48,408 nt of DNA from a virus: positions 1 through 48,408 of the IMG/VR virus record IMGVR_UViG_3300021406_000004. The stretch is one strand, 5' to 3'. The notes beneath the pieces are model-generated. The model was not told the DNA's origin, did no database searches, and was given only the letters and a program-made list of their open reading frames with translations. The translations under genes were made by a program, and so were the position numbers. The stretch's first letter is position 1. Every line of letters starts with the position of its first letter. Below, piece by piece: positions 30,664 through 36,821 of this stretch.

Positions 30664-30882
30664 ATGGCCACCAAAGCACTGAGCAGACAGGCACAATACC
30701 AGAAGCGCAAGATCGCGGCCGGCCTGTGCGGCAAGTGTGGGCGTGAGCCTCTGTTCTCGTCCACGCTGTGCCTGGGGTGCATCCGCGTCAATCGCCACCT
30801 GCAGCGCAAGGCGCGAGGATTCAAGCCGTGGAAGCCTGGCGGAGTAGGCCGCCCGCCGATGGGGCGCAAGGAGGGGAAGTGA
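30664..30882 (+). CDS. Small basic zinc-finger protein
   Basis: 72 residues. Start at ATG 30664, placed by the promoter. ATKALSRQAQYQKRKIAAGL, CGKCGREPLFSSTLCLGCIR contains two CxxC pairs 13 residues apart, followed by a very basic tail (RKARGFKPWKPGGVGRPPMG). This resembles the N-terminal zinc module of phage HNH or recombination nucleases without the nuclease domain. A DNA-binding regulator or nuclease remnant are the two readings. Confidence 0.65.
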   Translation: MATKALSRQAQYQKRKIAAGLCGKCGREPLFSSTLCLGCIRVNRHLQRKARGFKPWKPGGVGRPPMGRKEGK

Positions 30883-30901
30883 ACGAAGCGTACGCATTCT
30901 C

Positions 30902-31024
30902 ATGTCCGCTCACTACTACCTGATGAGCAACCGCCGCTTCTGGTACGAGAAGGGTTTACAGGACGCTTCTAAAATCCTATGCGTCATTGCCAGCGATATG
31001 CGCGAGGCGTTGAGGGGTGCCTAA
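30902..31024 (+). CDS. Micro-protein (40 aa), hypothetical
   Basis: 40 residues: MSAHYYLMSNRRFWYEKGLQ, DASKILCVIASDMREALRGA. Protein-like composition with aromatic and charged residues. It fits the gap between the zinc-finger gene and the following gene, overlapping the latter by 8 bases. No strong ribosome-binding site. Function unknown; moderate support. Confidence 0.45.
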   Translation: MSAHYYLMSNRRFWYEKGLQDASKILCVIASDMREALRGA

Positions 31025-31277
31025 GCGCCGTGGCAACCCCAAGTGGGCGCAAGCCTACAACTGCCCCATGGCGCCTCCTGCGCCCTCCGCGTGGGAGCTC
31101 CAGCTGCGTGCGCTGAACCTGAGCGAGCGCGAAGCCCTGAGCATGATGGAGGCGCGCTCGCGGCATCCTGCGGCCGTGGCGCTGCGCCAGTGGATCGAGC
31201 GAGAGGCGCGCAGGTCGTTCATTCCTGACGACTGCCTGAGGGCGTGTGGGGTATATTCAGAGCCGAATCTGTGGTGA
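31017..31277 (+). CDS. Conserved small phage protein (MPKRRGNPKW-type)
   Basis: 86 residues, GTG start with GAGG nine bases upstream. It opens MPKRRGNPKWAQ, then APSAWELQLRALNLSEREAL, LRQWIEREARRSFIPDDCLR, ACGV. This basic opener plus the W/E-F-E...L-x-L...L-R-x-W...Y/F-I-P-x-x-L-L-x-A-x-G-V pattern is a widespread short phage/bacterial family of unknown function. The family impression is from memory; no motif indicates catalysis. Confidence 0.72.
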   Translation: MPKRRGNPKWAQAYNCPMAPPAPSAWELQLRALNLSEREALSMMEARSRHPAAVALRQWIEREARRSFIPDDCLRACGVYSEPNLW

Positions 31278-31744
31278 GACAGAGCGGCATCCCTCGGCGT
31301 ATCCACACGCTTCTGGTCTCTGCCTTCTCGGGTAATGGCTCTCAAGCTCTTGATTGCAATCTGGTCAGCTTAGTCTGTGGATACGCCATCCGACCGGGAC
31401 GTTGCCGCGTTACTGGATCAAGTACCAGTCCGTTGCCCGGGTTTTCGCTGTGATTGCGTTCATGCGTGCCTCTGTCGCTAGCCTGTCTTGCTCAAGCGGC
31501 CCTTTGTTGTTGGGAAGGGGTACCGCGATCCACCCGAAGCGATTTCTCGCCTCTGCCGAACCCTTAGCGGAATCAGACTAGCACAGAACGCATCAAAGGT
31601 GGTAGAGTCAATCTGCGGGGTGCCTTGTCACCACCCTACGCGCCGACCTTAGCAATCAGCAGCGTCACCCCGCCCTACCTAAAGCCGCAGCAACAGCACA
31701 GCGCCTCGGTACCTCCGGCCGGGGCGTTCGTGTCTGTGGGCGCA
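31278..31744. other. Non-coding switch region with inverted repeats; origin candidate
   Basis: About 470 bp without a convincing gene. It holds a perfect 12-bp inverted repeat (GGCGTATCCACA at 31296-31307, TGTGGATACGCC at 31376-31387), each arm containing GTATCCACA, one mismatch from the DnaA box TTATCCACA. A GATTGCAATC palindrome (31352-31361) lies between them. Further stems follow, for example CGCCTCGG / CCGGGGCG near 31709-31733. Short frames here have unlikely compositions. Confidence 0.45.
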
Positions 31745-31770
31745 AAAGAAAGCCCCTCACCACGAGGGGC
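31745..31770 (-). terminator. Intrinsic terminator, minus strand
   Basis: On the minus strand GCCCCTC-GTGGT-GAGGGGC, a perfect 7-bp stem, followed by TTTCTTTT. It lies 30 bp beyond the stop of the 31800 gene, ending the short leftward unit that begins at the promoter near 32355. Confidence 0.85.
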
Positions 31771-31799
31771 CAAGAGTGATATGAGCTAGGGCGAGTGTA

Positions 31800-31958
31800 T
31801 CACCGAAGCGGCCAACTCTTGATTCCATGCTTTTCGAGAAGCAGTATCGCCTGCTTGCACATCAAGCTTTCCGGTTCGTGCTTTTGAAGGCGGGCGACGA
31901 GTCGGCGAATCATCATTGCCAGGTCAAGCGCAAGATTCACATCAGGTTGATTGCTCAT
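31800..31958 (-). CDS. Small hypothetical protein (52 aa)
   Basis: 52 residues, start at 31958 (GGTGAGGAA upstream, ATGA overlap). MSNQPDVNLALDLAMMIRRL, VARLQKHEPESLMCKQAILL, LEKHGIKSWPLR: an all-helical small protein. The same gene style (short helical protein with LAxMIRRLVxRL) is common in phage accessory regions. Last gene before the terminator. Confidence 0.6.
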   Translation of the reverse strand: MSNQPDVNLALDLAMMIRRLVARLQKHEPESLMCKQAILLLEKHGIKSWPLR

Positions 31959-32077
31959 TTCCTCACCTGCGCCCTTCCCATCCACCCGATGTACGCCCGT
32001 GCTCCCAGGATGGCCATTGCCGGGCCCAGGAGGACTGCTGCTGTGATGTTCAACGTTTTGGTCGTAGTCCCTTCCAT
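31955..32077 (-). CDS. Micro membrane protein (40 aa)
   Basis: 40 residues: MEGTTTKTLNITAAVLLGPA, MAILGARAYIGWMGRAQVRK. A single hydrophobic span of about 20 residues precedes a basic C-terminus. ATGA overlap with the next gene and a 28-base overlap with the previous one. Ribosome-binding site weak (GGATGGA). Third micro membrane gene in this genome's accessory DNA. Confidence 0.5.
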   Translation of the reverse strand: MEGTTTKTLNITAAVLLGPAMAILGARAYIGWMGRAQVRK

Positions 32078-32319
32078 TCCATCCAGCGGTGCTGTAGCTC
32101 AGCCTTGGCTTCCCGCGTCTGAAGCCGGTCATAGCAGGAGGACTTTAGCACAGGGAAGACGTATTCTCTGAATTCTTCCCACATTTGCCCTCCAAGAGTT
32201 TCTCCATTGCAGGAAAATGCCGCTCTGATTTCGGCGCAAATGAGGCACGTTTTGTAGTCCCAGATCTCACCATCATTCTTGCCAGAGCAGAACTGATAGC
32301 GCTCGTTTCTTTGAACCAC
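32050..32319 (-). CDS. Hypothetical protein, likely leaderless GTG start
   Basis: 89 residues from GTG 32319. Longer frames that start with TTG at 32355 would begin inside the -35 box of the promoter and are rejected. VVQRNERYQFCSGKNDGEIW, DYKTCLICAEIRAAFSCNGE shows four Cys (including CLIC) that may bind zinc, then WEEFREYVFPVLKSSCYDRL. Alpha/beta, no known family. First gene of a three-gene leftward unit. Confidence 0.55.
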   Translation of the reverse strand: MVQRNERYQFCSGKNDGEIWDYKTCLICAEIRAAFSCNGETLGGQMWEEFREYVFPVLKSSCYDRLQTREAKAELQHRWMEWKGLRPKR

Positions 32320-32326
32320 CTTACCC

Positions 32327-32355
32327 AGAATAGCGCCATACGCGCTCTGTGTCAA
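32327..32355 (-). promoter_or_regulatory. Promoter with near-leaderless spacing
   Basis: Minus strand perfect TTGACA, 17-base spacer, TATTCT (4/6), then GGGTAAG and GTG 32319. Expected transcription start is one base before the GTG. Same layout as the promoters of the 30585, 30664 and 43511 genes. Confidence 0.6.
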
Positions 32356-32563
32356 GCATATTTATAATGCGTGCAGAATGTGAGGGATGGAGAGCGTTCG
32401 AGGGGAGATTTCCACAGGTTAATTGAGCAGTCCGTAGAAAGCGCAACGAAAGCCAGTTTTCCCTATTTACTATTAGGAATAGGGTAAGTACTTGATTCTT
32501 TGCCAATTAAAATGCGAAAATGGCCTCTACAGAGACCACTATGTACATCGCAGGAGACCACAA
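32356..32563. other. Intergenic region with inverted repeat
   Basis: About 208 bp between the divergent leftward unit and the RepL-like gene. A 7-bp inverted repeat CCCTATT (32461-32467) / AATAGGG (32478-32484) could be an operator. It is AT-rich downstream (AATTAAAATG), but I could not place a convincing -35/-10 pair for the rightward genes. Confidence 0.35.
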
Positions 32564-33016
32564 TTGCCGAAAAGAGACTATGCGGATGTTGATTCAGGAG
32601 AGATGTTGCGCATCATTCCTGTTATCGAGGATCGAGCCAGCAGACGATATGCCTATCGCGGAGGTTACGTAACCATGGGCGTAATGAACATCAAGCAGCT
32701 GATCAACCTCAAGCTTCCGGCCGATGGCTACCGACTCGCATTCTCGATTGCCGGCCGAGTGGCGCCAGCATCGGGATTCGTGCATTGCACCACCAGACAG
32801 TTCGCAAGCGAGCTCGGCATTCGGGAACGGCGCGTCAGAGACCTAGTGCGCCTGCTCGCTCGATGCAGTCTCGTGCATCGCATCAATCCCCGCCTGCTCG
32901 TGGTCAATCCCTACTGGTGCTACAACGGGGCTGCAGCGCAGCATGCGAATGCTGTGGCGGAATGGTCGCGTTTTGGCATGAGCGTGCACGTTGGCAAGAA
33001 AGAAAAGGCAGCTTGA
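32564..33016 (+). CDS. RepL-like winged-helix replication or regulatory protein
   Basis: 150 residues. TTG at 32564 chosen for AGGAG seven bases upstream; an ATG at 32604 has its AGGAG too close. The C-terminal part (about 55-125) has YRLAFSIAGRVAPASGFVHC, TTRQFASELGIRERRVRDLV, RLLARCSLVHRINPRLLVVN, PYWCYNG: helix, wing-helix with T-x-x-x-F-A-x-E-L-G-I recognition turn, and the terminal V-N-P-x-x-x-Y/W-x-G typical of plasmid RepL proteins. It could initiate replication or regulate the late operon it heads. The Rep family link is by pattern. Confidence 0.65.
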   Translation: MPKRDYADVDSGEMLRIIPVIEDRASRRYAYRGGYVTMGVMNIKQLINLKLPADGYRLAFSIAGRVAPASGFVHCTTRQFASELGIRERRVRDLVRLLARCSLVHRINPRLLVVNPYWCYNGAAAQHANAVAEWSRFGMSVHVGKKEKAA

Positions 33017-33036
33017 GGTAAACTGAGCGCAATCGC

Positions 33037-33567
33037 ATGGCTACGCAACCAGTTCGTTACAATCCCCAAATCCTCGATGAGATATGCGCCTGGATCGCTG
33101 AAGGCAAAACGCTGCGCGAGTTCTGCAGGAAAGAGGGAAAGCCTTCGTATGCCGCAGTTTACGACTGGCAGGAACGTGACCAAGAGTTCGCTACTCGCTT
33201 CGCGCGCGCGAGAGAAATAGGCGAGGATGTAATCGCGCAGGAATGCATCGAAATTGCCGACAATGGCGCCAATGACTGGATGGAGACGAAGTTCGGCCCA
33301 CAAGTCAACCAGGAGCATATCCAGCGCTCTCGCTTGCGTGTGGATGCGCGTCTTAAGCTGCTGGCGAAGTGGAACCCCAAGAAGTACGGCGAGCGCATCG
33401 ACCACAACGTATCCGGCACCATCGAGATTGCGCCAGCGCTGGACAAGGCACGCAAGCGCATCACCGCTGCTACCATCGAGCAGCGCGCACAGCTCACAGC
33501 AGAGAGTGAGACGCCGGCCGAGAGCGCGAGTGAGGGCGGATCTGAGGTTTCGGGTGCTGAAGGCTAG
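33037..33567 (+). CDS. terS: Terminase small subunit
   Basis: 176 residues. It follows the classic pattern of the HTH-type small terminase: an N-terminal helix-turn-helix (ILDEICAWIAEGKTLREFCR, KEGKPSYAAVYDWQERDQEF), oligomerising core (REIGEDVIAQECIEIADNGA), then SRLRVDARLKLLAKWNPKKY-GER. The protein recognises pac/cos DNA and loads the motor. Close by are the large subunit and portal. The C-terminal 40 residues are acidic, Ser/Glu-rich, probably the motor-binding tail. Confidence 0.88.
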   Translation: MATQPVRYNPQILDEICAWIAEGKTLREFCRKEGKPSYAAVYDWQERDQEFATRFARAREIGEDVIAQECIEIADNGANDWMETKFGPQVNQEHIQRSRLRVDARLKLLAKWNPKKYGERIDHNVSGTIEIAPALDKARKRITAATIEQRAQLTAESETPAESASEGGSEVSGAEG

Positions 33568-33647
33568 TTTTCGGGGTAATCGATGGTTCCATGAAGGTAC
33601 CTCTACCTTTCGTGGCAACGTATCGTTTCCCTGTGAATGGAGACACA

Positions 33648-33923
33648 ATGTGCGACTTATCCGTAGAATACCGCCTTCGGCGCATTGAGGGTGCATTGGA
33701 CGCCGTTTCTGCACGTCTTGCTGATGTGCAGATGCATCCTGCATTGTCAATTCCTCCCTTGCCGGGATTTGAGGATAAAGTGGCGTCGCCTCGTTCCGAG
33801 GATAAAACTCCCATCGAAATCGCGGATTTAATCTCTGAGAGTTGCCCGCATCTGACCTTGTCGTCGGATTCTTATAATGCGGCGATTCTCGAAGCTTTTC
33901 GCCGCGGACAGCGCTCGAAATGA
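33648..33923 (+). CDS. Hypothetical protein between terminase subunits
   Basis: 91 residues; ATG 33648 follows GGAGACACA. Helical N-terminus (MCDLSVEYRLRRIEGALDAV, SARLADVQ), Pro-rich middle (PALSIPPLPGFEDKVASPRS), and a short helical end (YNAAILEAFRRGQRSK). Its stop overlaps the large terminase start (ATGA). A 33.57-33.65 kb gap before it includes an imperfect hairpin (GAAGGT / ACCTTTC). Function unknown; co-translated with terminase. Confidence 0.6.
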   Translation: MCDLSVEYRLRRIEGALDAVSARLADVQMHPALSIPPLPGFEDKVASPRSEDKTPIEIADLISESCPHLTLSSDSYNAAILEAFRRGQRSK

Positions 33924-35440
33924 ACGATCAACTCGCTTCCGAACTCGGCGCCCTGACGCTTGATCCGTTGAATGCTGTGCGCTTCGGGTTTCACTGGGGT
34001 GAGGGCGAGTTGGAGCGGATCCGCGGGTGGCAGGCGGAGACGCTGGAGACGGTTGGGATTCATTTGCGGACGCGGCGTTTTGAGCCGTTGAAGATAGCGG
34101 TGGCGTCGGGGCATGGGATTGGGAAGTCGGCGCTGATCGGGATGATTGCGTGGTGGGCGTTATCGACGTGCACGGATGCGCGGGTGATGGTAACGGCCAA
34201 CACGGATGATCAGTTGAGCCAGAAGACGTGGCCGGAGATCGAGAAGTGGTTCTCGCTGGCGATTAATTCGCACTGGTGGGAGCGGATGGCGACCAAGATT
34301 GCGGCTCGGGCCGAGGGGCATCAGAACTCGTGGCGGCTGGACCGAGTGACGTGGAGTGAGAACAATACGGAGGCGTTCCAGGGGCTGCACAACCTTGGAA
34401 GGCGCATCGTGGTGATTTACGACGAGGCGTCGAGCATTCCGGACAAGATTTGGGAAGTGACCGAGGGTGCGCTGACCGATGAGGGTACGGAGATCATCTG
34501 GGTGGCGTTTGGGAACCCGACGCTCAATACGGGAAGTTTCCGGGAGTGCTTTGGCAGGTTCCACCATCGCTGGATTCATCGCCACATCGATTCGAGGACG
34601 GTTGAGGGAACGAATCTTGAACTGTTCGAGAAGTGGAAAGAGGATTGGGGCGAGGATTCAGACTTCTTCAGGGTCAGGGTCAGGGGGGAGTTCCCTAGGG
34701 CCGGCAGCGCGCAGTTCATTTCAAGCGAGATCGTGTCGCGGGCGAGGAAGAGGCAGGTGGGCGACCAGGCGAATGCGTGGCTGGTGCTGTCGATCGACGT
34801 GGCGCGCTTTGGGGACGATCAGACGGTGATTGGGTACCGCCAGGGCCTGAAGGTGGTGATCCTCGAGAGGTTGAGGGGTTCGGACACTATGCAGACGGCG
34901 ATGCGGGCGATGTATTACGTCCGGAAGCTGAATCCGCGCACGGTGGTGGTTGACGGCGACGGCATCGGCGCCGGGGTGGTGGATTACATGCGACTGCACC
35001 TGTCGGACCACATCGAGCGCATGCGGGACAGGTTTAGGCTCGAGGAGTTCCACGGAGCCTCGCGGCCGACCGACGGCGACATGTACCTGAACCGGAGGGC
35101 CGAGGCATGGGGCCTGATGCGGGACTGGCTCGAAACGGGGTCGATTCCCGACGAGCCTGAGATGGAGTCCGACCTCTGCGGGCCGCAGTATCTGTTCAGT
35201 CCGCGGAACCAGATTCAGCTCGAAAAGAAAGAGGACATGAAAAAAAGGGGTTTGTCATCACCCGACAATGGGGATATGATTGCCATGACCATGACAGCCC
35301 TGACGTTGCCCAAGACCAGAGAGGAGCGGTTCAGGGAGGAAGTGCTGGCCCAGAAAGACCCCCTGGAGCGCCACTTCATGCTGCTGGCGGAGACGGAACG
35401 ACGGCAGAGGATGGCTCAGCCGGCGGCGTGGTGGGAGTAA
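33920..35440 (+). CDS. terL: Terminase large subunit
   Basis: 506 residues. ATPase: Walker A ASGHGIGKSA (about 62-71), Walker B IVVIYDEAS (about 163-171), coupling motif FGNPT (about 198-202). Nuclease: RNase-H-like acidic residues at SIDVARFGDD (D293), VVVDGDGIGAG (D345/347) and SPDNGDM (D449/D452). Linker FFRVRVRGEFPRAG (about 249-262) joins both. It cuts and translocates DNA into the prohead through the portal. Length normal. The stop shares its A with the next start (TAATG). No packaging site could be read off. Confidence 0.95.
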   Translation: MNDQLASELGALTLDPLNAVRFGFHWGEGELERIRGWQAETLETVGIHLRTRRFEPLKIAVASGHGIGKSALIGMIAWWALSTCTDARVMVTANTDDQLSQKTWPEIEKWFSLAINSHWWERMATKIAARAEGHQNSWRLDRVTWSENNTEAFQGLHNLGRRIVVIYDEASSIPDKIWEVTEGALTDEGTEIIWVAFGNPTLNTGSFRECFGRFHHRWIHRHIDSRTVEGTNLELFEKWKEDWGEDSDFFRVRVRGEFPRAGSAQFISSEIVSRARKRQVGDQANAWLVLSIDVARFGDDQTVIGYRQGLKVVILERLRGSDTMQTAMRAMYYVRKLNPRTVVVDGDGIGAGVVDYMRLHLSDHIERMRDRFRLEEFHGASRPTDGDMYLNRRAEAWGLMRDWLETGSIPDEPEMESDLCGPQYLFSPRNQIQLEKKEDMKKRGLSSPDNGDMIAMTMTALTLPKTREERFREEVLAQKDPLERHFMLLAETERRQRMAQPAAWWE

Positions 35441-35718
35441 TGATGGAATGGTTCAAGCGGTGGCTGCGCGCATTTCTGGGCATTGACCAGCTTTCGACTC
35501 TCGCCAACCTGACCAGCTATATTGCCATGCTGGAGCAGCGCAACAAGGATCTCGTTACCTTGGTGGGAACCAGCCACCAGGAAATGATGGCCGCCCTCGA
35601 ACAGTTGCGCTTATCCTTGGATCAGTCCCACCCGGAACGCGCCTTCCATCCGCCGGTTCTCGACTGGGATACGGTGCAGGCCATGGCGCTCTACGATCTC
35701 GAACACTCGAAGGAGTAA
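35440..35718 (+). CDS. Small coiled-coil protein, paralogue of the 39480 gene
   Basis: 92 residues, start at 35440 (TAATG with terL; a second ATG follows). MMEWFKRWLRAFLGIDQLST then a coiled coil (LTSYIAMLEQRNKDLVTLVG, HQEMMAALEQLRLSLDQSH) and VLDWDTVQAMALYDLEHSKE. Its opening W-x-x-x-F-L-G-I-x-Q-L matches the opening of the 39480 product (QKWLQKFLGITQLLE), so they are probable duplicates flanking the portal. Function unknown. Confidence 0.65.
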   Translation: MMEWFKRWLRAFLGIDQLSTLANLTSYIAMLEQRNKDLVTLVGTSHQEMMAALEQLRLSLDQSHPERAFHPPVLDWDTVQAMALYDLEHSKE

Positions 35719-35720
35719 TC

Positions 35721-35912
35721 ATGATCACTGAAACGGCATACGGAACCATCGACCTTCCCAAAACAGTAACTGAGATGGTCAAGCACATCGAAGCGCTGGA
35801 GAAAAAGGTCTTCGCGACTCCGGCTCCCGCCCCGGCGGCAGTTGTGCCTCCCCCGCACCCGCCCGCGCCAGTACCGGTTCCCGTCGCTGCCCCTGTGGAG
35901 GCGCCGAAATGA
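35721..35912 (+). CDS. Small Pro/Ala-rich protein
   Basis: 63 residues, AAGGAG before the ATG. An N-terminal helix with heptad-like Leu/Val (ETAYGTIDLPKTVTEMVKHI, EALEKKVFA) is followed by a Pro/Ala/Val-rich flexible tail (PAPAPAAVVPPPHPPAPVP). Helix plus disordered linker suits an oligomerising capsid or portal accessory. Stop overlaps the next ATG. Confidence 0.6.
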   Translation: MITETAYGTIDLPKTVTEMVKHIEALEKKVFATPAPAPAAVVPPPHPPAPVPVPVAAPVEAPK

Positions 35913-36286
35913 AGCCTCTGGAGCACAAGGGCAAGCAGTACACCAACGCCGACGCCTGGCGCACCGCCAAGGCGACCTCGAAGCCATCGGCTACCGCCGA
36001 GGCTCCGCCCCCGGAGCAGATGGGCGGCGAAGGCGAACAGATGGATGGCGCCCAGATCGCGCAGGAGCACGGTCCCGCGATGGAGGTTCACGTCCAGCAC
36101 GAGCACGAAATGGGCGCGCATCACGTTCACTCGCTCCATCAGGACGGCTTCGAGCACCACTCCGACCACGCCTCGGCCAAAGAAGCGCATGAGCATGCGG
36201 CCAAGGTGGGCGGGGCGCACGAGGAGCCGGATGCGGATGAGCACGGCGGCGAATCGGACGATGACTGGGACGACAAGGGGCGCTGA
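35909..36286 (+). CDS. Histidine/acid-rich protein
   Basis: 125 residues. The first 30 resemble a small domain (MKPLEHKGKQYTNADAWRTA). From about 50 on it is dominated by His, Glu and Asp: VHVQHEHEMGAHHVHSLHQD, GFEHHSDHASAKEAHEHAAK, then an acidic tail (DADEHGGESDDDWDDKG). About 20 of 75 C-terminal residues are His. Metal binding or pH-dependent folding is likely by composition. Scaffold-like or capsid-packaging role suggested by position; not proven. Confidence 0.62.
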   Translation: MKPLEHKGKQYTNADAWRTAKATSKPSATAEAPPPEQMGGEGEQMDGAQIAQEHGPAMEVHVQHEHEMGAHHVHSLHQDGFEHHSDHASAKEAHEHAAKVGGAHEEPDADEHGGESDDDWDDKGR

Positions 36287-36483
36287 TGCCGGATATTCCA
36301 ATAGGATATGGCGATCCTAACTACTGGAAGCTGTCCTACGAGGAACGGCGAGCTATTCGCGAAGCGTATGAATCAAAGCAGCAGGCCTATGCCCAAACGT
36401 TGATCGGCAGACTGGATCATTGGTTTTGGTGCTTTCGCGGTTGGCTTTCAGACAAGATAGCTCCTGAGGGATGGAACGAGTAA
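36286..36483 (+). CDS. Small hypothetical protein
   Basis: 65 residues, ATG overlaps the preceding TGA (TGATG). MPDIPIGYGDPNYWKLSYEE, RRAIREAYESKQQAYAQTLI, then an aromatic stretch LDHWFWCFRGWLSDKIAPEG. Aromatic and charged, helical. No family seen. Part of a chain of six small genes between terminase and portal. Confidence 0.58.
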   Translation: MPDIPIGYGDPNYWKLSYEERRAIREAYESKQQAYAQTLIGRLDHWFWCFRGWLSDKIAPEGWNE

Positions 36484-36651
36484 ATGCCCTGGAACGCCGT
36501 TCCCGATAAATTCGCCTCTGGAACGCTGAAGTCCAGTTCCGGGCAGCCAGTGCGCAAGAAATCGCAGATGCTCGCCATCATGCTGAGCGAGAAGCGGCAG
36601 GCCGAGCAGGGAAAGGCGGAATACAAGGCCCTGCCCAGGAGGAAGAAGTGA
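36484..36651 (+). CDS. Small basic hypothetical protein (55 aa)
   Basis: 55 residues directly after the preceding TAA. MPWNAVPDKFASGTLKSSSG, QPVRKKSQMLAIMLSEKRQA, EQGKAEYKALPRRKK. The pattern (short W/P head, G-x-x-x-x-P-V-K-S-x-x-Q-A-x-A-I-x-L-S-E-x) is that of a widespread family of small phage proteins found near portal and terminase genes. Its function is unknown. Confidence 0.65.
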   Translation: MPWNAVPDKFASGTLKSSSGQPVRKKSQMLAIMLSEKRQAEQGKAEYKALPRRKK

Positions 36652-36821
36652 TTATTCGCGCGAATAACGCATGGGTCATTAGGGAAAGGTTGGCTAATGG
36701 CCACTTTGCGCATGGAAGGTGCCGAAATTTATATCACGCACTCAAGATGCAACTGAAGATTTGGGGAATTTGGCCCTCCGCTAAGCCGTGGAATCCGCAA
36801 GCGCTGAGGAAAAATGGCTGA
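36648..36821 (+). CDS. Small basic hypothetical protein (57 aa)
   Basis: 57 residues, GTG start with AGGAGGAAGAA upstream and GTGA overlap. MIIRANNAWVIRERLANGHF, AHGRCRNLYHALKMQLKIWG, IWPSAKPWNPQALRKNG. Basic and aromatic, possibly nucleic-acid binding. Its end overlaps the portal start by 8 bases, so it may couple portal translation. Confidence 0.55.
   Translation: MIIRANNAWVIRERLANGHFAHGRCRNLYHALKMQLKIWGIWPSAKPWNPQALRKNG

Noticed and set aside
31354-31581. 75-residue rightward frame in the switch region
   Set aside because: Unlikely composition, no ribosome-binding site, crosses the inverted repeats; treated as non-coding.
31602-31670. tRNA-like string GGTGGTAGAGTC in the switch region
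   Set aside because: No acceptor stem or T-arm could be completed around it; no tRNA gene supported anywhere in the window.
32320-32355. TTG start at 32355 for the leftward gene
   Set aside because: It lies within the -35 box of the promoter; GTG at 32319 follows the -10 with proper spacing.
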